From JAGNNV01 sp031412915 (GTDB lineage Bacteria; Acidobacteriota; Vicinamibacteria; Fen-336; JAGNNV01): 64,000 bases of DNA. A program made the position numbers and the translations under genes. The notes under the pieces were generated by a model that was not told the DNA's origin, ran no database searches, and saw only the letters and a list, made by a program, of their open reading frames with translations. Of this stretch, positions 42,516-51,095 are shown one piece after another (positions within the stretch are counted from its first letter, which is position 1; each line of letters starts with the position of its first letter). The stretch is taken from the NCBI GenBank assembly GCA_031412915.1, contig JANODX010000062.1:1-64000 (forward strand). The letters are read 5' to 3'.

Positions 42516-42844
42516 GAGATGCGGCCCCCGTTCGGGACGGGCCGCTCGACCCCGAGAAGGACATAGGCGCCCCCAGGATCGGGCGCCGCGAGAACCAGAA
42601 CCTCCGACATGAAACCGGCGATGCGGCGAGCCGGGAAATTCACCACCGCGATCACCTGACGACCGACCATATCCTGGGGTTGGTAGTTCACGGTGTACTG
42701 ACCCGACGAGTGCCTTATGCCGAGGTCGGGACCGAAGTCGATCTGCATTCGATACGCGGGTTTGAGCGCGCCCGTAAGGGGCTCGGCTTTCATCACGGTT
42801 CCCACCCGCAGGTCGAGATTCAGGAACTCATCGAAGGTGGCCAC
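42512..42844 (-). CDS. csaA: CsaA-type tRNA-binding-domain protein
   Basis: A 110-residue OB-fold protein of the EMAP/Trbp111 family. Features are FLNLDLRVGTVMKAEPL, AYRMQIDFGPDLGIRHSSGQ, the signature VNFPARRIAGFMSEVLVL and a C-terminal GVERPVPNGG. CsaA binds tRNA and has been described as a secretion chaperone. It acts as a dimer in the cytoplasm. Here it is the first gene of the pyrimidine operon, overlapping pyrR by 4 bp. The association is unexplained but appears fixed by the coupling. Confidence 0.9.
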   Translation of the reverse strand: MATFDEFLNLDLRVGTVMKAEPLTGALKPAYRMQIDFGPDLGIRHSSGQYTVNYQPQDMVGRQVIAVVNFPARRIAGFMSEVLVLAAPDPGGAYVLLGVERPVPNGGRIS

Positions 42845-42902
42845 GGGACCTCAATCTTAGTCGGCGTCGTCCGCGAACGCTGGTTTCCAGGGGTAGCTCG
42901 GC

Positions 42903-43850
42903 CTACTTCTCGGGCGGGGCTATCCGGTAGCCGCGGCGGTGTCGGGCCTTGGTCCCGGATCGAGCCACGTCCACGCGCAGGCGATGCTCTCCCGGCCCCA
43001 CGTCGCCCGCCGGGACGTAGCCGATGACGTACTGGGTCGCAAGCTCGTCGAGAAGGCCGTCGTAGATCGGGCCGAGGTCCCTGAAAGTCTTCGGGTTGAA
43101 GACCTCGCCGCCGGTCAGGTCCGCGAGTTCCTTCATCAGCACCCTGGCCCTCAGTCCCGCGCCCTCGTCGCTGTACTTTCCTCCGAAGACGATGGGATAG
43201 ATCGTGACCGTGCTGGACCGCACCAGATCCTTCAACTCACTCACCGAGATGACGCTCTTCGAATCTTCACCATCGGTGAAGATGACCACGATCTTGCGGC
43301 CCGGATCGTCGGTTATGCGCGAGAGGTACACCGCGATCGAGTCGTAGAGAAGGGTGTCTCCGCCGCTCGTCGCTTTCTGAAGGCGGTCGAACAGGCCCTG
43401 CTGCGATTCGCCGTTGAACCGGGAGATGCGTATGTCGGAATCGAAGAACACCGTGGTGAGGTCGTGGGCGCGGGGGATCGATTCGAGAAACCGGCTGGCC
43501 GCGTTCTGGGACAGCCTCAGCACCTCCGCCATGCTGGTGCTGGTGTCGAAGAGCATGCCCAGGTCGATGGAGGTGGGATCGGGTGCTCCTTCCTGGCCCT
43601 CGTCGCCGGCCCGGGCCGGGTCGAACACCCGGGCGAAGAACAGGATCTCCTGCGGCTTGTCGTCCTCGAACACGGAAAAGTCCTTGACGGTCAGGTCCTT
43701 GATGAGCTTGCCGTCCGGGCCGCGCACCGTCACGGTCAGGTTCACGGTCCGCGCCTCGGACGCAAAGGTCAGAGGCGCGCGGGGCTTGTACGGCGGATCC
43801 TGCGCGAGGGGAAGCGGGCTCGCGAGACTCAGAGCGAGAGCCAGGATCAT
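42903..43850 (-). CDS. secreted VWFA-related (Acidobacteria-type) protein
   Basis: A 315-residue protein. A signal peptide (MILALALSLASPLPLAQ) is followed by a beta-rich N-domain with PDGKLIKDLTVKDFSVFEDD, the hallmark of the VWFA-related family TIGR03436. The von Willebrand A domain (about 95-290) has the MIDAS site in LGMLFDTSTSMAEVL (DxSxS), SGGDTLLYDSI (the Thr) and IVVIFTDGEDSKS (the Asp). It is probably a cell-surface or periplasmic adhesion or assembly factor. These proteins occur in many copies in acidobacterial genomes, which supports the taxonomic guess. Confidence 0.87.
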   Translation of the reverse strand: MILALALSLASPLPLAQDPPYKPRAPLTFASEARTVNLTVTVRGPDGKLIKDLTVKDFSVFEDDKPQEILFFARVFDPARAGDEGQEGAPDPTSIDLGMLFDTSTSMAEVLRLSQNAASRFLESIPRAHDLTTVFFDSDIRISRFNGESQQGLFDRLQKATSGGDTLLYDSIAVYLSRITDDPGRKIVVIFTDGEDSKSVISVSELKDLVRSSTVTIYPIVFGGKYSDEGAGLRARVLMKELADLTGGEVFNPKTFRDLGPIYDGLLDELATQYVIGYVPAGDVGPGEHRLRVDVARSGTKARHRRGYRIAPPEK

Positions 43851-43871
43851 GGAACCTCAGGGTGCCAGGGA

Positions 43872-45734
43872 CTACCGCAGGATTTCGACGACCCGCAGGG
43901 CCAGATCGACGCGGTTGAAAGGCGGCATGACATAAACGCCCTGGGCCAGATCCTGCCCAGCCCGAAGGGCGTCCTGGGCGATGGCCACACCTTCGTTCTG
44001 GGCCTTCTCGCCCGTGCCCGCGACCCGCATCCTCTCCCGGATCTCCGAGGGAATGATCATTCCCGGCACTTCGTTGTGAAGGAACTCGGCGTTCTTGTGC
44101 GAATAGAGAGGCAGGCTCCCGATGAGCACCGGTGTTTTCAGGTACTGGATGGCCTTGAGGAACTTCTCCACCTGCCTCGGGTCGTAGACGGGCTGGGTCA
44201 TGATGTATTCGGCTCCCGCCTTCACTTTCTCCTCGAGGCGCCGGAGTTCCTTATCCCAGTCCGGCTTCGAAGGATCGGCGCCGCAGCCGATGTGGATTCC
44301 GAGCGGCGGTCCGATGGGATTGCCGGTGAGGTCGCAGCCGCGGTTCAGATGGCTCAGGATGCGGATGAGGCCGATCGAGTCCACGTCGTAGACCGCGGTG
44401 GCGTCGGGGTAGTCGCCGAGCTTGGGCGGGTCGCCGGTGATGCACAGGATGTTGCGCAGGCCCAGGGCATAGCAGCCGAGGACGTCGGACTGGATGCCGA
44501 GGAGATTGCGGTCGCGGCAGGTGTAATGAAGGATGGTGTCGAGGCCGGTCTGTTGTTGGGTCAGAAGGCACATCGACTGAGCGCTCATGCGGGCCGAGGC
44601 GCGGGGGCCGTCGGCCACGTTGATCGCGTCGACCTCGTTCTCCTTGCATTCGTGGGCCTTCTCGATGACGCGCGACGGATCGACGCCCTTGGGCGGATCG
44701 AGCTCGATCGAGACCACGAACTTGCGCCCGAGCTTCCTGGCGAGCGGACTCTTGTCCTCCCGGGGGATGGGGGGCAGCACCGGCTTCGCGGGATCGTGGA
44801 CCCGGATGACGTGGGCCTGAGAGGGAACGGGTTGAACCATGCGCAGCGAGCGCGCGAGATTCCGGATGTGGGCGGGAGTGGTTCCGCAGCATCCGCCGAC
44901 CAGCCGGGCGCCCGCTTCCACGAAGCGCAGGCCGTAGGTGGCGATGTATTCGGGCGTGCACAGGTAGACGTAACGCCCGTCGACATAGGCGGGGGCGCCC
45001 GCATTGGGCATGGCGAGGATCTTTGCGGTGTTCGCGGCCAAGACCATCCGTTCGATGGTGTGGAGCATCTTGTTCGGGCCCTGCGAACAATTGGCGCCGA
45101 TGATGGCGACGCCCTCCGCTTCGAGAGCCGCCACCACTGTTTCCGGCGTTTCGCCGATGACCGTGGATCCTTCGTCGGTGAACGTGAGGGAAACGACGAT
45201 CGGGAGGTCGCCCGCCGAGCGCGCGGCGGTCAGGGCCGCCCTGGCCATGTCGAGAGAGGGCATGGTTTCGATCAGAAAGAAGTCGACCCCGCCTTCGTTG
45301 AGGGCGATCGCCTGATCGGAGAAGGCGGAGATGGCATCGGCGAGCGGAATGTGGCCCAGCGGCTCGAGGGGCTTGCCCAGAGGTCCGATGGCGCCCGCGA
45401 CGAGAACACTGTCGCCCGCGGCCTCGCGAGCGATCCGGGCGCCCTCTCGATTGATCTTCGCGATCTGACCGTCCAGGCCATGCGGCCCGAGCTTGAAGCG
45501 GTTGGCGCCATAGGTGTTGGCCTCGATGAACGAAGCGCCGGCCTCGACATATTCCTGGTGGACTTGTTTGACCATCGCCGGCGCCGACAGGTTCAGTTCA
45601 TCGAAACACCGATTGACGAAGATGCCTCTGTTGTACAGCATGGTCCCCATAGCGCCATCGCCCAGAACCACGCCCTTGGCCACAAGGTCCAGTATCGACG
45701 CACGTTTGGTGAGGGTGGAGGGTTCGGAAGCCAT
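43872..45734 (-). CDS. bifunctional homocysteine S-methyltransferase / methylenetetrahydrofolate reductase
   Basis: A 620-residue fusion. Residues about 1-295 are a zinc homocysteine methyltransferase (GVVLGDGAMGTMLYNRG, IEANTYGANRFKL, zinc Cys in IGANCSQGP and VGGCCGTTPAHIRNL). Residues about 330-620 are a MetF-like TIM barrel (VSIELDPPKGVDPSRVIEKA, HYTCRDRN, CITGDPPKLGDYPDA, AEYIMTQPVYDPRQVEKFL). It joins 5-methyl-THF formation to homocysteine methylation. There is no cobalamin domain, so the methyl donor for the first half may be another protein or S-methylmethionine. ATG 45734 is chosen because similarity starts at once. Confidence 0.93.
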   Translation of the reverse strand: MASEPSTLTKRASILDLVAKGVVLGDGAMGTMLYNRGIFVNRCFDELNLSAPAMVKQVHQEYVEAGASFIEANTYGANRFKLGPHGLDGQIAKINREGARIAREAAGDSVLVAGAIGPLGKPLEPLGHIPLADAISAFSDQAIALNEGGVDFFLIETMPSLDMARAALTAARSAGDLPIVVSLTFTDEGSTVIGETPETVVAALEAEGVAIIGANCSQGPNKMLHTIERMVLAANTAKILAMPNAGAPAYVDGRYVYLCTPEYIATYGLRFVEAGARLVGGCCGTTPAHIRNLARSLRMVQPVPSQAHVIRVHDPAKPVLPPIPREDKSPLARKLGRKFVVSIELDPPKGVDPSRVIEKAHECKENEVDAINVADGPRASARMSAQSMCLLTQQQTGLDTILHYTCRDRNLLGIQSDVLGCYALGLRNILCITGDPPKLGDYPDATAVYDVDSIGLIRILSHLNRGCDLTGNPIGPPLGIHIGCGADPSKPDWDKELRRLEEKVKAGAEYIMTQPVYDPRQVEKFLKAIQYLKTPVLIGSLPLYSHKNAEFLHNEVPGMIIPSEIRERMRVAGTGEKAQNEGVAIAQDALRAGQDLAQGVYVMPPFNRVDLALRVVEILR

Positions 45735-46734
45735 CGCCCCGCAGATTAACACCGCGACGGAGACGAAGGAGAACCCGCGAATGGACGGAGAAGCTGCCCG
45801 TAAGGCGTCACCGAGAGTCGCTTCACGAACTACGTCCCCGACTCCTGGGAGAAACGCGGCCCAACGGTCCCTGAGCTCGGCCACCGGTTCACCAGATGGG
45901 CCTGGAAGGGCGTTTCTTGAAGTCGTGTCTCAATAGGCATCATCCATGTGGCCCGCGGGCCCGGGGAGCGATCGGGTTGCCGCGCCGGGTACGGCTCGTG
46001 GCCCAGGGCCAGGCTTCGCGCTGCGTCAGACTGTGACGCCCGAACTTCGGATTCGTTTCTTCCTTACTCGCCTCGGCGACCCGCGAAGGCACAGACGGAT
46101 CGCGGCGACTCGCTCTCGACGCCCCGGCGCATGCAACCCGATCGCTCCCCGGTCCCGCTCCATTCTCGCTACCTCGGACCGATCGGCGTTGGTTCCTGAG
46201 GCTGCCTGCGCTGATCGTGCTCGAGGCGTCTCCAGGGATGGAACCGCTACTCGGCTCGCCCCCTTTTTGGCCCGGTCTCCGCAACCGCGAGATTTCGGCC
46301 CGTTTCTCGGTCGGTGATCCGGTCAAGAGTGGAGCGGGACCGGGGAGCGAGTGGGTTGCATGCGCCGGGGCGTAGAGGCGAGTCACTCCATCGGAAGGCG
46401 TCCCCTTCGCCGACCCGAGGCGGGTAAGGAACACACGATTCCATCGAGGAGCGTCGAAGTGTGAGGCACCCGCCGTACCCGGCGCGGCAACCCGCTCGCT
46501 CCCTGGGCCCGCGGGCCGCTACGACGATGCTGCCGATGATGCGAGAAGGCTCCCGTGGCCAGGCCGGCGCGCTCCACGACGGAACGACGCGACCCGTGTG
46601 CGGCTATCGGTGGCCCGAGACGGTCCGGTAGGCCTCCGCGCAGAGGCGTTCGAGGAGCGCCCGGTCCGGCTTTCGGTCGAGCCGTTCTGTTCCACCGGGG
46701 TTGCGTGCTGCTACGCTTTCGAGTCGAAAGGCCC
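45735..46734. other. 1-kb gene-free region with nested inverted repeats
   Basis: No reading frame with a recognisable family on either strand. The tract is dominated by the inverted duplication described separately. A copy of the GGTCCCTGAGCTCGGCCACCGG motif occurs near 45868. Composition is like the neighbouring genes, so it is not an obvious foreign insert. Confidence 0.5.
45951..46516. repeat. large imperfect inverted duplication, arms about 190-210 bp
   Basis: The outer pair 45951-45994 and 46473-46516 are 44-bp reverse complements with 2 mismatches. The inner pair 46119-46162 and 46330-46373 are 44-bp reverse complements with 2 mismatches. Between them the arms share TTCCTTAC-x-CGCCTCGG in matching positions. 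The two pairs are co-centred to within about 13 bp, so this is one inverted repeat with a central spacer of about 167 bp. It lies between two divergent genes. Confidence 0.8.
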
Positions 46735-47802
46735 ATGACCCCCACGCCTCGCACTACCGCGATCCTCGGCTTCGGCCGCTTCGGGCGCGCCTTGAGCGAC
46801 TTGCTGCTCGACGCCCGCCACAGCGTTCGCGCGTTCGATCCGCTGGTTAGCGTCCCGGCCTCGATGAGCGTGGGCTCCCTGGCGGAGCTGGTGAGCGGTG
46901 CTGGGGAGGTCGTTCTCGCGATCCCGGTCGCCTTCATCGCGGACGCGGCGCGCGCCCTGCGCCCGCATCTCGACCACACCCAGCTCGTGGTGGATGTCGC
47001 GAGCGTAAAACACGGTCCGGTGCGCGACCTGACCGAGACCCTCGGCCGGGATGTCCCGTGGGTGGCCACCCATCCTCTTTTCGGCCCGACCTCAATTGCC
47101 CTGGGAGAGCGGCCGCTGGTCGCGGTCGTCTGCCCGAATCCGCTCCATACCACCGCCGCGTTACGAGCCCGTTCCTTCTTCGAGTCCCTCGGTTGCGAGG
47201 TGGTCGAAGAAGACGCCATCGGTCACGATCGGGCCATGGCTGCGACCCACGCCCTGGCCTTCTTCGTCGCCAAGGGGCTGATCGACATCCGCGCGGGAGA
47301 AGGGGCCGCCTTCGTCCCTCCGTCGTTCCACGCCATGGCCAGGATGATCGGCGCGGTTCGTTCGGATGCGAGCCACCTCTTCGCCACCATCCAGAACGAC
47401 AACCCGTTTGCGGCGGCGGCCCGCCTCCGCCTGCTCTCGGCTCTCGAGGCGATCGATCGCGACCTGACCACCTCTCCAGAGGTCACGGCGCTCCCGGCGG
47501 AACGCCTCGTGATCCCTCCCTCGCCCGAACGCGCTCCCGACCTCCGCGAAACACGCGAACTGATCGACGACGTCGATCGCGACCTCGTTCGACTGTTGGG
47601 CCGGCGCTCCCGGTTCGCCCGTCGCGCGGGGCGCAGCCCGGCAAACCCGGGAAAGGCGGTCCTCGATCCCGAGAGCGAGGGGCGGGCCGCCGCGGCCCGA
47701 AGGCGATGGGCCGAAAGCGAGGGCCTCGACCCCGAAGGGGTCGCCCGGATCTTCGCGAGTATTGCGGGTCTCCCTCTCGCCATTCAGAAGGAGTCGGAAT
47801 GA
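46735..47802 (+). CDS. tyrA: prephenate dehydrogenase fused to C-terminal chorismate mutase
   Basis: A 355-residue protein. The NAD-binding domain has TAILGFGRFGRALSDLLLD and VDVASVKHGPVRDL. The substrate site is WVATHPLFGPTS with the TyrA His, and the helical dimer domain contains DAIGHDRAMAATHALAFFVA. From about residue 265 an AroQ-type chorismate mutase follows (RETRELIDDVDRDLVRLLGR, with GKAVLDPESEGRAAAARRR). It converts chorismate to prephenate and on to 4-hydroxyphenylpyruvate for tyrosine. The domain order is the reverse of E. coli TyrA. The 3' end overlaps the next ATG (ATGA). Confidence 0.85.
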   Translation: MTPTPRTTAILGFGRFGRALSDLLLDARHSVRAFDPLVSVPASMSVGSLAELVSGAGEVVLAIPVAFIADAARALRPHLDHTQLVVDVASVKHGPVRDLTETLGRDVPWVATHPLFGPTSIALGERPLVAVVCPNPLHTTAALRARSFFESLGCEVVEEDAIGHDRAMAATHALAFFVAKGLIDIRAGEGAAFVPPSFHAMARMIGAVRSDASHLFATIQNDNPFAAAARLRLLSALEAIDRDLTTSPEVTALPAERLVIPPSPERAPDLRETRELIDDVDRDLVRLLGRRSRFARRAGRSPANPGKAVLDPESEGRAAAARRRWAESEGLDPEGVARIFASIAGLPLAIQKESE

Positions 47803-49718
47803 CGCTTGGGGCGGGGCAAGCACCTTCGGGGGAAGGCAGTTCCCAGTTCGCCCTTCTGCGCGAGCGCCGATTCGCTCCTTTCTTCTGGACGCAGTTCCTG
47901 GGCGCCTTCAACGACAACCTCTTCAAGTTCGCTTTCACGGTGATGGTCACGTTCCAGGCGACCGCGGGCTCCGGCTACGACCCTGCCCTCGTGGTCAACC
48001 TGATCGCGGGACTTTTCATCCTTCCTTTCCTGCTCTTCTCCGCAACCTGCGGCCAGATCGCCGACAAGTACGACAAACGCTCGATCGCCATCTTCGTCAA
48101 GACCCTCGAGGTCGGGATCATGTTCCTCGCCGCCTACGGTTTCGTGGCCCGGAACATCCCGGTCCTCCTTGGCTGCACGTTCCTGATGGGTCTGCACTCG
48201 ACCATCTTCGGTCCGGTGAAGTACGCCCTCCTTCCTCAGGTCCTCAACGAACGCGAGCTCACGGGCGGAAACGCGATGGTGGAGATGGGCACCTTCGTAG
48301 CGATCCTGGTGGGAAATCTGATTGGCGGCGTGCTGGTCGGGCTGCCCGACCACGGCCCGAGGATCGCCGCCCTCGGGTGCATCGGAGTGGCCCTTCTGGG
48401 TCGAGGCATGTCGCACTTCATCCAGAAAGCGCCACCGCTCGTCCCCGACCTTGTGGTCCGCTGGAACCCCTTCCGCGAGACCCTCCGCAACCTCAATCTC
48501 GCGGCCGAGAACGTCGTGGTGTTCCGCGGCCTCCTGGGTGTTTCCTGGCTGTGGTTCTTCGGTGCTTCTTTCCTCACCCAGTTGCCGAATTTCGCCAAGG
48601 ATGTCCTGGGCGGCTCCGAGGGTGTCGCCTCGTTGCTGCTCGTGGTGTTCTCCGTCGGCATCGGCATCGGTTCGCTCCTGTGCGAATCGCTCTCCCGCCG
48701 CCATGTCGAACTCGGCCTGGTCCCGGTCGGCGCATTTGGAATGACCGCGTTCGCGGTCGATCTGTACTTTGCCTCGCGCGGTTTCGACCATGGTGGAGCG
48801 GTGCTGACCGCGAGCGCGTTTCTTCGAAATCCGGGCGCTCTCCGCGTCCTTGGCGATCTGGGTCTGCTTTCGGCCTTCGCCGGTCTCTTCTCGGTGCCGC
48901 TCTACGCATTGATCCAGTCGCGGAGCGCGCCCACCCATCGCGCCCGCGTCTTTGCGGCCAGCAACATCCTGGGCGCCTTGTTCATGATCGCCTCGGCCGC
49001 TCTCTCAGTGGCCTTGCTCAAGGGCGGCGCGTCGATACCCATGATCTTCCTGGTCGTGGCGATCATGAACGCGGTCGTGGCTCTCTACATCTTCATGCTC
49101 GTGCCCGAGTTCTTTCTGCGTTTTCTTTCCTGGATTCTCGCGAATCTCATCTACCGGTTCAGGATTCGCGGCGATACCTACATTCCCGAACACGGGGCGG
49201 CTCTGCTGACCTGCAACCACGTGAGCTATGTCGATGCCCTGCTTCTGATGGCCGCGTCTCCCCGGCCGATACGCTTCATCATGGATCACAAGATCTTCAA
49301 GATGAGGGTGTTGGGCGCGATCTTCCGCCTGGCCCGGACCATCCCCGTGGCGTCGCACAAAGAGGATCCCGCGATCTATGCGAACGCGTTCGCCGAGGCG
49401 GACCAGACCCTCGCGCAAGGCGACCTGCTCTGCGTCTTTCCCGAGGGCGCCATCACGCGCGACGGAGAACTGGGGTCGTTCAAGGCCGGGATCATGAAGA
49501 TCCTCGCCACGCGTCCGGTGCCCGTCATTCCCATGGCCCTGCAGAATCTGTGGGGATCGTTCTTCTCCCGCGTCGATGGCCAGGCCATGACGAGGCCGTT
49601 CCGGCGAGGGTTCTATTCGAGCGTGCGGTTGATGGTGGGGGAGCCGATGGCGCCCGAGACCGTGACACCGGAGAGTGTGCGGGCGAAGGTCGTGGAGTTG
49701 CGGGGCCGATTGCGGTAG
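47799..49718 (+). CDS. MFS transporter fused to 1-acylglycerol-3-phosphate acyltransferase (LplT-PlsC type)
   Basis: A 639-residue protein. Residues about 15-430 form a 12-span major facilitator (FFWTQFLGAFNDNLFKFAF, then QIADKYDKRS and MGLHSTIFGPVKYALLPQVL, which is typical of lysophospholipid flippases of the LplT group). From about 440 a PlsC acyltransferase follows, with CNHVSYVDALLL (NHx4D) near 470 and VFPEGAITRDGELGSFKAG. It would flip lysophospholipid inward and re-acylate it in one polypeptide, like E. coli LplT plus Aas but lacking the acyl-ACP synthetase domain. Start ATG 47799 has AAGGAG 7 nt upstream. Confidence 0.88.
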   Translation: MTLGAGQAPSGEGSSQFALLRERRFAPFFWTQFLGAFNDNLFKFAFTVMVTFQATAGSGYDPALVVNLIAGLFILPFLLFSATCGQIADKYDKRSIAIFVKTLEVGIMFLAAYGFVARNIPVLLGCTFLMGLHSTIFGPVKYALLPQVLNERELTGGNAMVEMGTFVAILVGNLIGGVLVGLPDHGPRIAALGCIGVALLGRGMSHFIQKAPPLVPDLVVRWNPFRETLRNLNLAAENVVVFRGLLGVSWLWFFGASFLTQLPNFAKDVLGGSEGVASLLLVVFSVGIGIGSLLCESLSRRHVELGLVPVGAFGMTAFAVDLYFASRGFDHGGAVLTASAFLRNPGALRVLGDLGLLSAFAGLFSVPLYALIQSRSAPTHRARVFAASNILGALFMIASAALSVALLKGGASIPMIFLVVAIMNAVVALYIFMLVPEFFLRFLSWILANLIYRFRIRGDTYIPEHGAALLTCNHVSYVDALLLMAASPRPIRFIMDHKIFKMRVLGAIFRLARTIPVASHKEDPAIYANAFAEADQTLAQGDLLCVFPEGAITRDGELGSFKAGIMKILATRPVPVIPMALQNLWGSFFSRVDGQAMTRPFRRGFYSSVRLMVGEPMAPETVTPESVRAKVVELRGRLR

Positions 49719-49832
49719 GTGGGTCCTTCGGGCCCGCCCGAGATGCCTCGGGAAGACGAGAGGGGGAGAGTGGTTCCTGACTGCTGGTTCGACCGGCCGA
49801 GAATCGTGGCGAGGGCGTGAGACAATCAGCGG

Positions 49833-51095
49833 ATGCGATCCGAACCGGCCCGGGCGCATGACCTGCGCCGCACGGCGTCGGTTCAGCGCGGGGCGCTGCT
49901 CGGCACTCTGGCCGCCATCGCCTATTGCGTGGTGCGCTTTCGAGGGGCCGGAGGCTTCGTCCGCGAGGTCGATCGTCCCGTTCGTCTGTCCTTCGACTTC
50001 CTCCACTACTACTACGCGTCGGCAGAGGCCCTGTGGGCCGGCCTGAACCCGGTGCCTGGGTATCTCTATTCCCCCGCTCTGGCCATCTTCCTGATGCCGT
50101 GGACCCTGCTCGGTCCCGAGCCCGCGACCCTGGTCTGGGCCGTCCTTCAGGCGCTGCCTTTGTGGATCCTGATTCTCAGATGCGCCGCCCTCGGCCCCTC
50201 GACCGCGGTTTTTGGTTTCCTGGCGGCGCTTCTGGTGCTCCTCTCCACGGCCACCCTGCATTCCCTCAAGTGGGGCCAGGTGGGGCTGATCGTGGGGGTC
50301 GTGGTTCTCGAAGGTGTGATCGCCCTGGCGCGGCGTCGGGAACGATCCGCCGCCGTGCTCCTGGGGTCCGCGATCGCGCTCAAGTTCTACCCCGCGATCC
50401 TCTGGCCGCTGGCCCTGGCCCTCAAGCGCTGGCGAGCCGCGTTGGGCGCCATCGTGATCGCCTCCGCCCTGTTGTGGATCCCCTCGTTCCTGGTTATGGG
50501 GAGCCGCCGGACCCTACGCTTCTACAGCCGGATCGCGCGGGCCATCTCGGATGTCTCGGTCGTGGCCGTCAACGATGGAAATTCTCAGGCGGTGGTGGCC
50601 TGGCTTCGCCGCCAGTTCCATTTCGGAGACGTCTCCGAGGTGGCGATCGTGGGGGCTCTTCTGGTCCTGCTGACCCTGATTCTGGTGCGGCTCGGCGGGG
50701 GCGCGCCCGAGTCGTTCCAGGGGACGGAAGAGGAGAGAGGCATTGTGGCCGGCCTTTTGTTGAACGGGCTCGTCCCCTTCTTCGTGGTGACGTGCTGGCC
50801 TCTCTACTTTTGCACCCTGCCCGCCCTTACCTTGTTGACGGTCGAGCGATGGCGTCGGCGGGAATCATCGAAGTCGCGGAGCATGGCGCTTGGAATCCTG
50901 GGCCTGGCGGGCCTGCTGCAGACGTTCCCGGCCGTGGACCTCTTGGGCGGATGGGACGCTTATGTGGATCAGGGTTTTCTTCTGGAGGCGAATCTTGGAG
51001 TGTTGTTGTGCGCCTTCGCGTCCCTGGCGCCCATGAGGTCCTCGGAAAAGAGTGCGGAGGATGTGCCGAGCCCCGCGCCTAGCGGCCTTCGATGA
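49833..51095 (+). CDS. GT87-like (DUF2029) membrane glycosyltransferase
   Basis: A 420-residue polytopic protein with about ten spans. The first loop contains SFDFLHYYYASAEALWAGLN and GYLYSPALAIFLMPWTLLG, the D-x-YYxA...YxYPP-type signature of DUF2029/GT-C mannosyl- and arabinosyltransferases. Cytoplasmic basic clusters and LKFYPAILWPLALALKRW, another family block, follow. It probably transfers a sugar from a polyprenyl-phosphate donor on the outer face of the membrane. The acceptor is unknown. Its 3' end overlaps the convergent era gene by 17 bp. Confidence 0.8.
   Translation: MRSEPARAHDLRRTASVQRGALLGTLAAIAYCVVRFRGAGGFVREVDRPVRLSFDFLHYYYASAEALWAGLNPVPGYLYSPALAIFLMPWTLLGPEPATLVWAVLQALPLWILILRCAALGPSTAVFGFLAALLVLLSTATLHSLKWGQVGLIVGVVVLEGVIALARRRERSAAVLLGSAIALKFYPAILWPLALALKRWRAALGAIVIASALLWIPSFLVMGSRRTLRFYSRIARAISDVSVVAVNDGNSQAVVAWLRRQFHFGDVSEVAIVGALLVLLTLILVRLGGGAPESFQGTEEERGIVAGLLLNGLVPFFVVTCWPLYFCTLPALTLLTVERWRRRESSKSRSMALGILGLAGLLQTFPAVDLLGGWDAYVDQGFLLEANLGVLLCAFASLAPMRSSEKSAEDVPSPAPSGLR

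Noticed and set aside
42845..42902. PyrR-binding attenuator before the pyrimidine operon
   Set aside because: The gap before csaA is only 58 bp and contains no convincing antiterminator, anti-antiterminator and terminator set.
42939..45749. A 900-codon open frame on the plus strand opposite the VWFA-related and methyltransferase genes
   Set aside because: Antisense shadow produced by high GC third positions. It spans two real genes and their gap without any recognisable domain.
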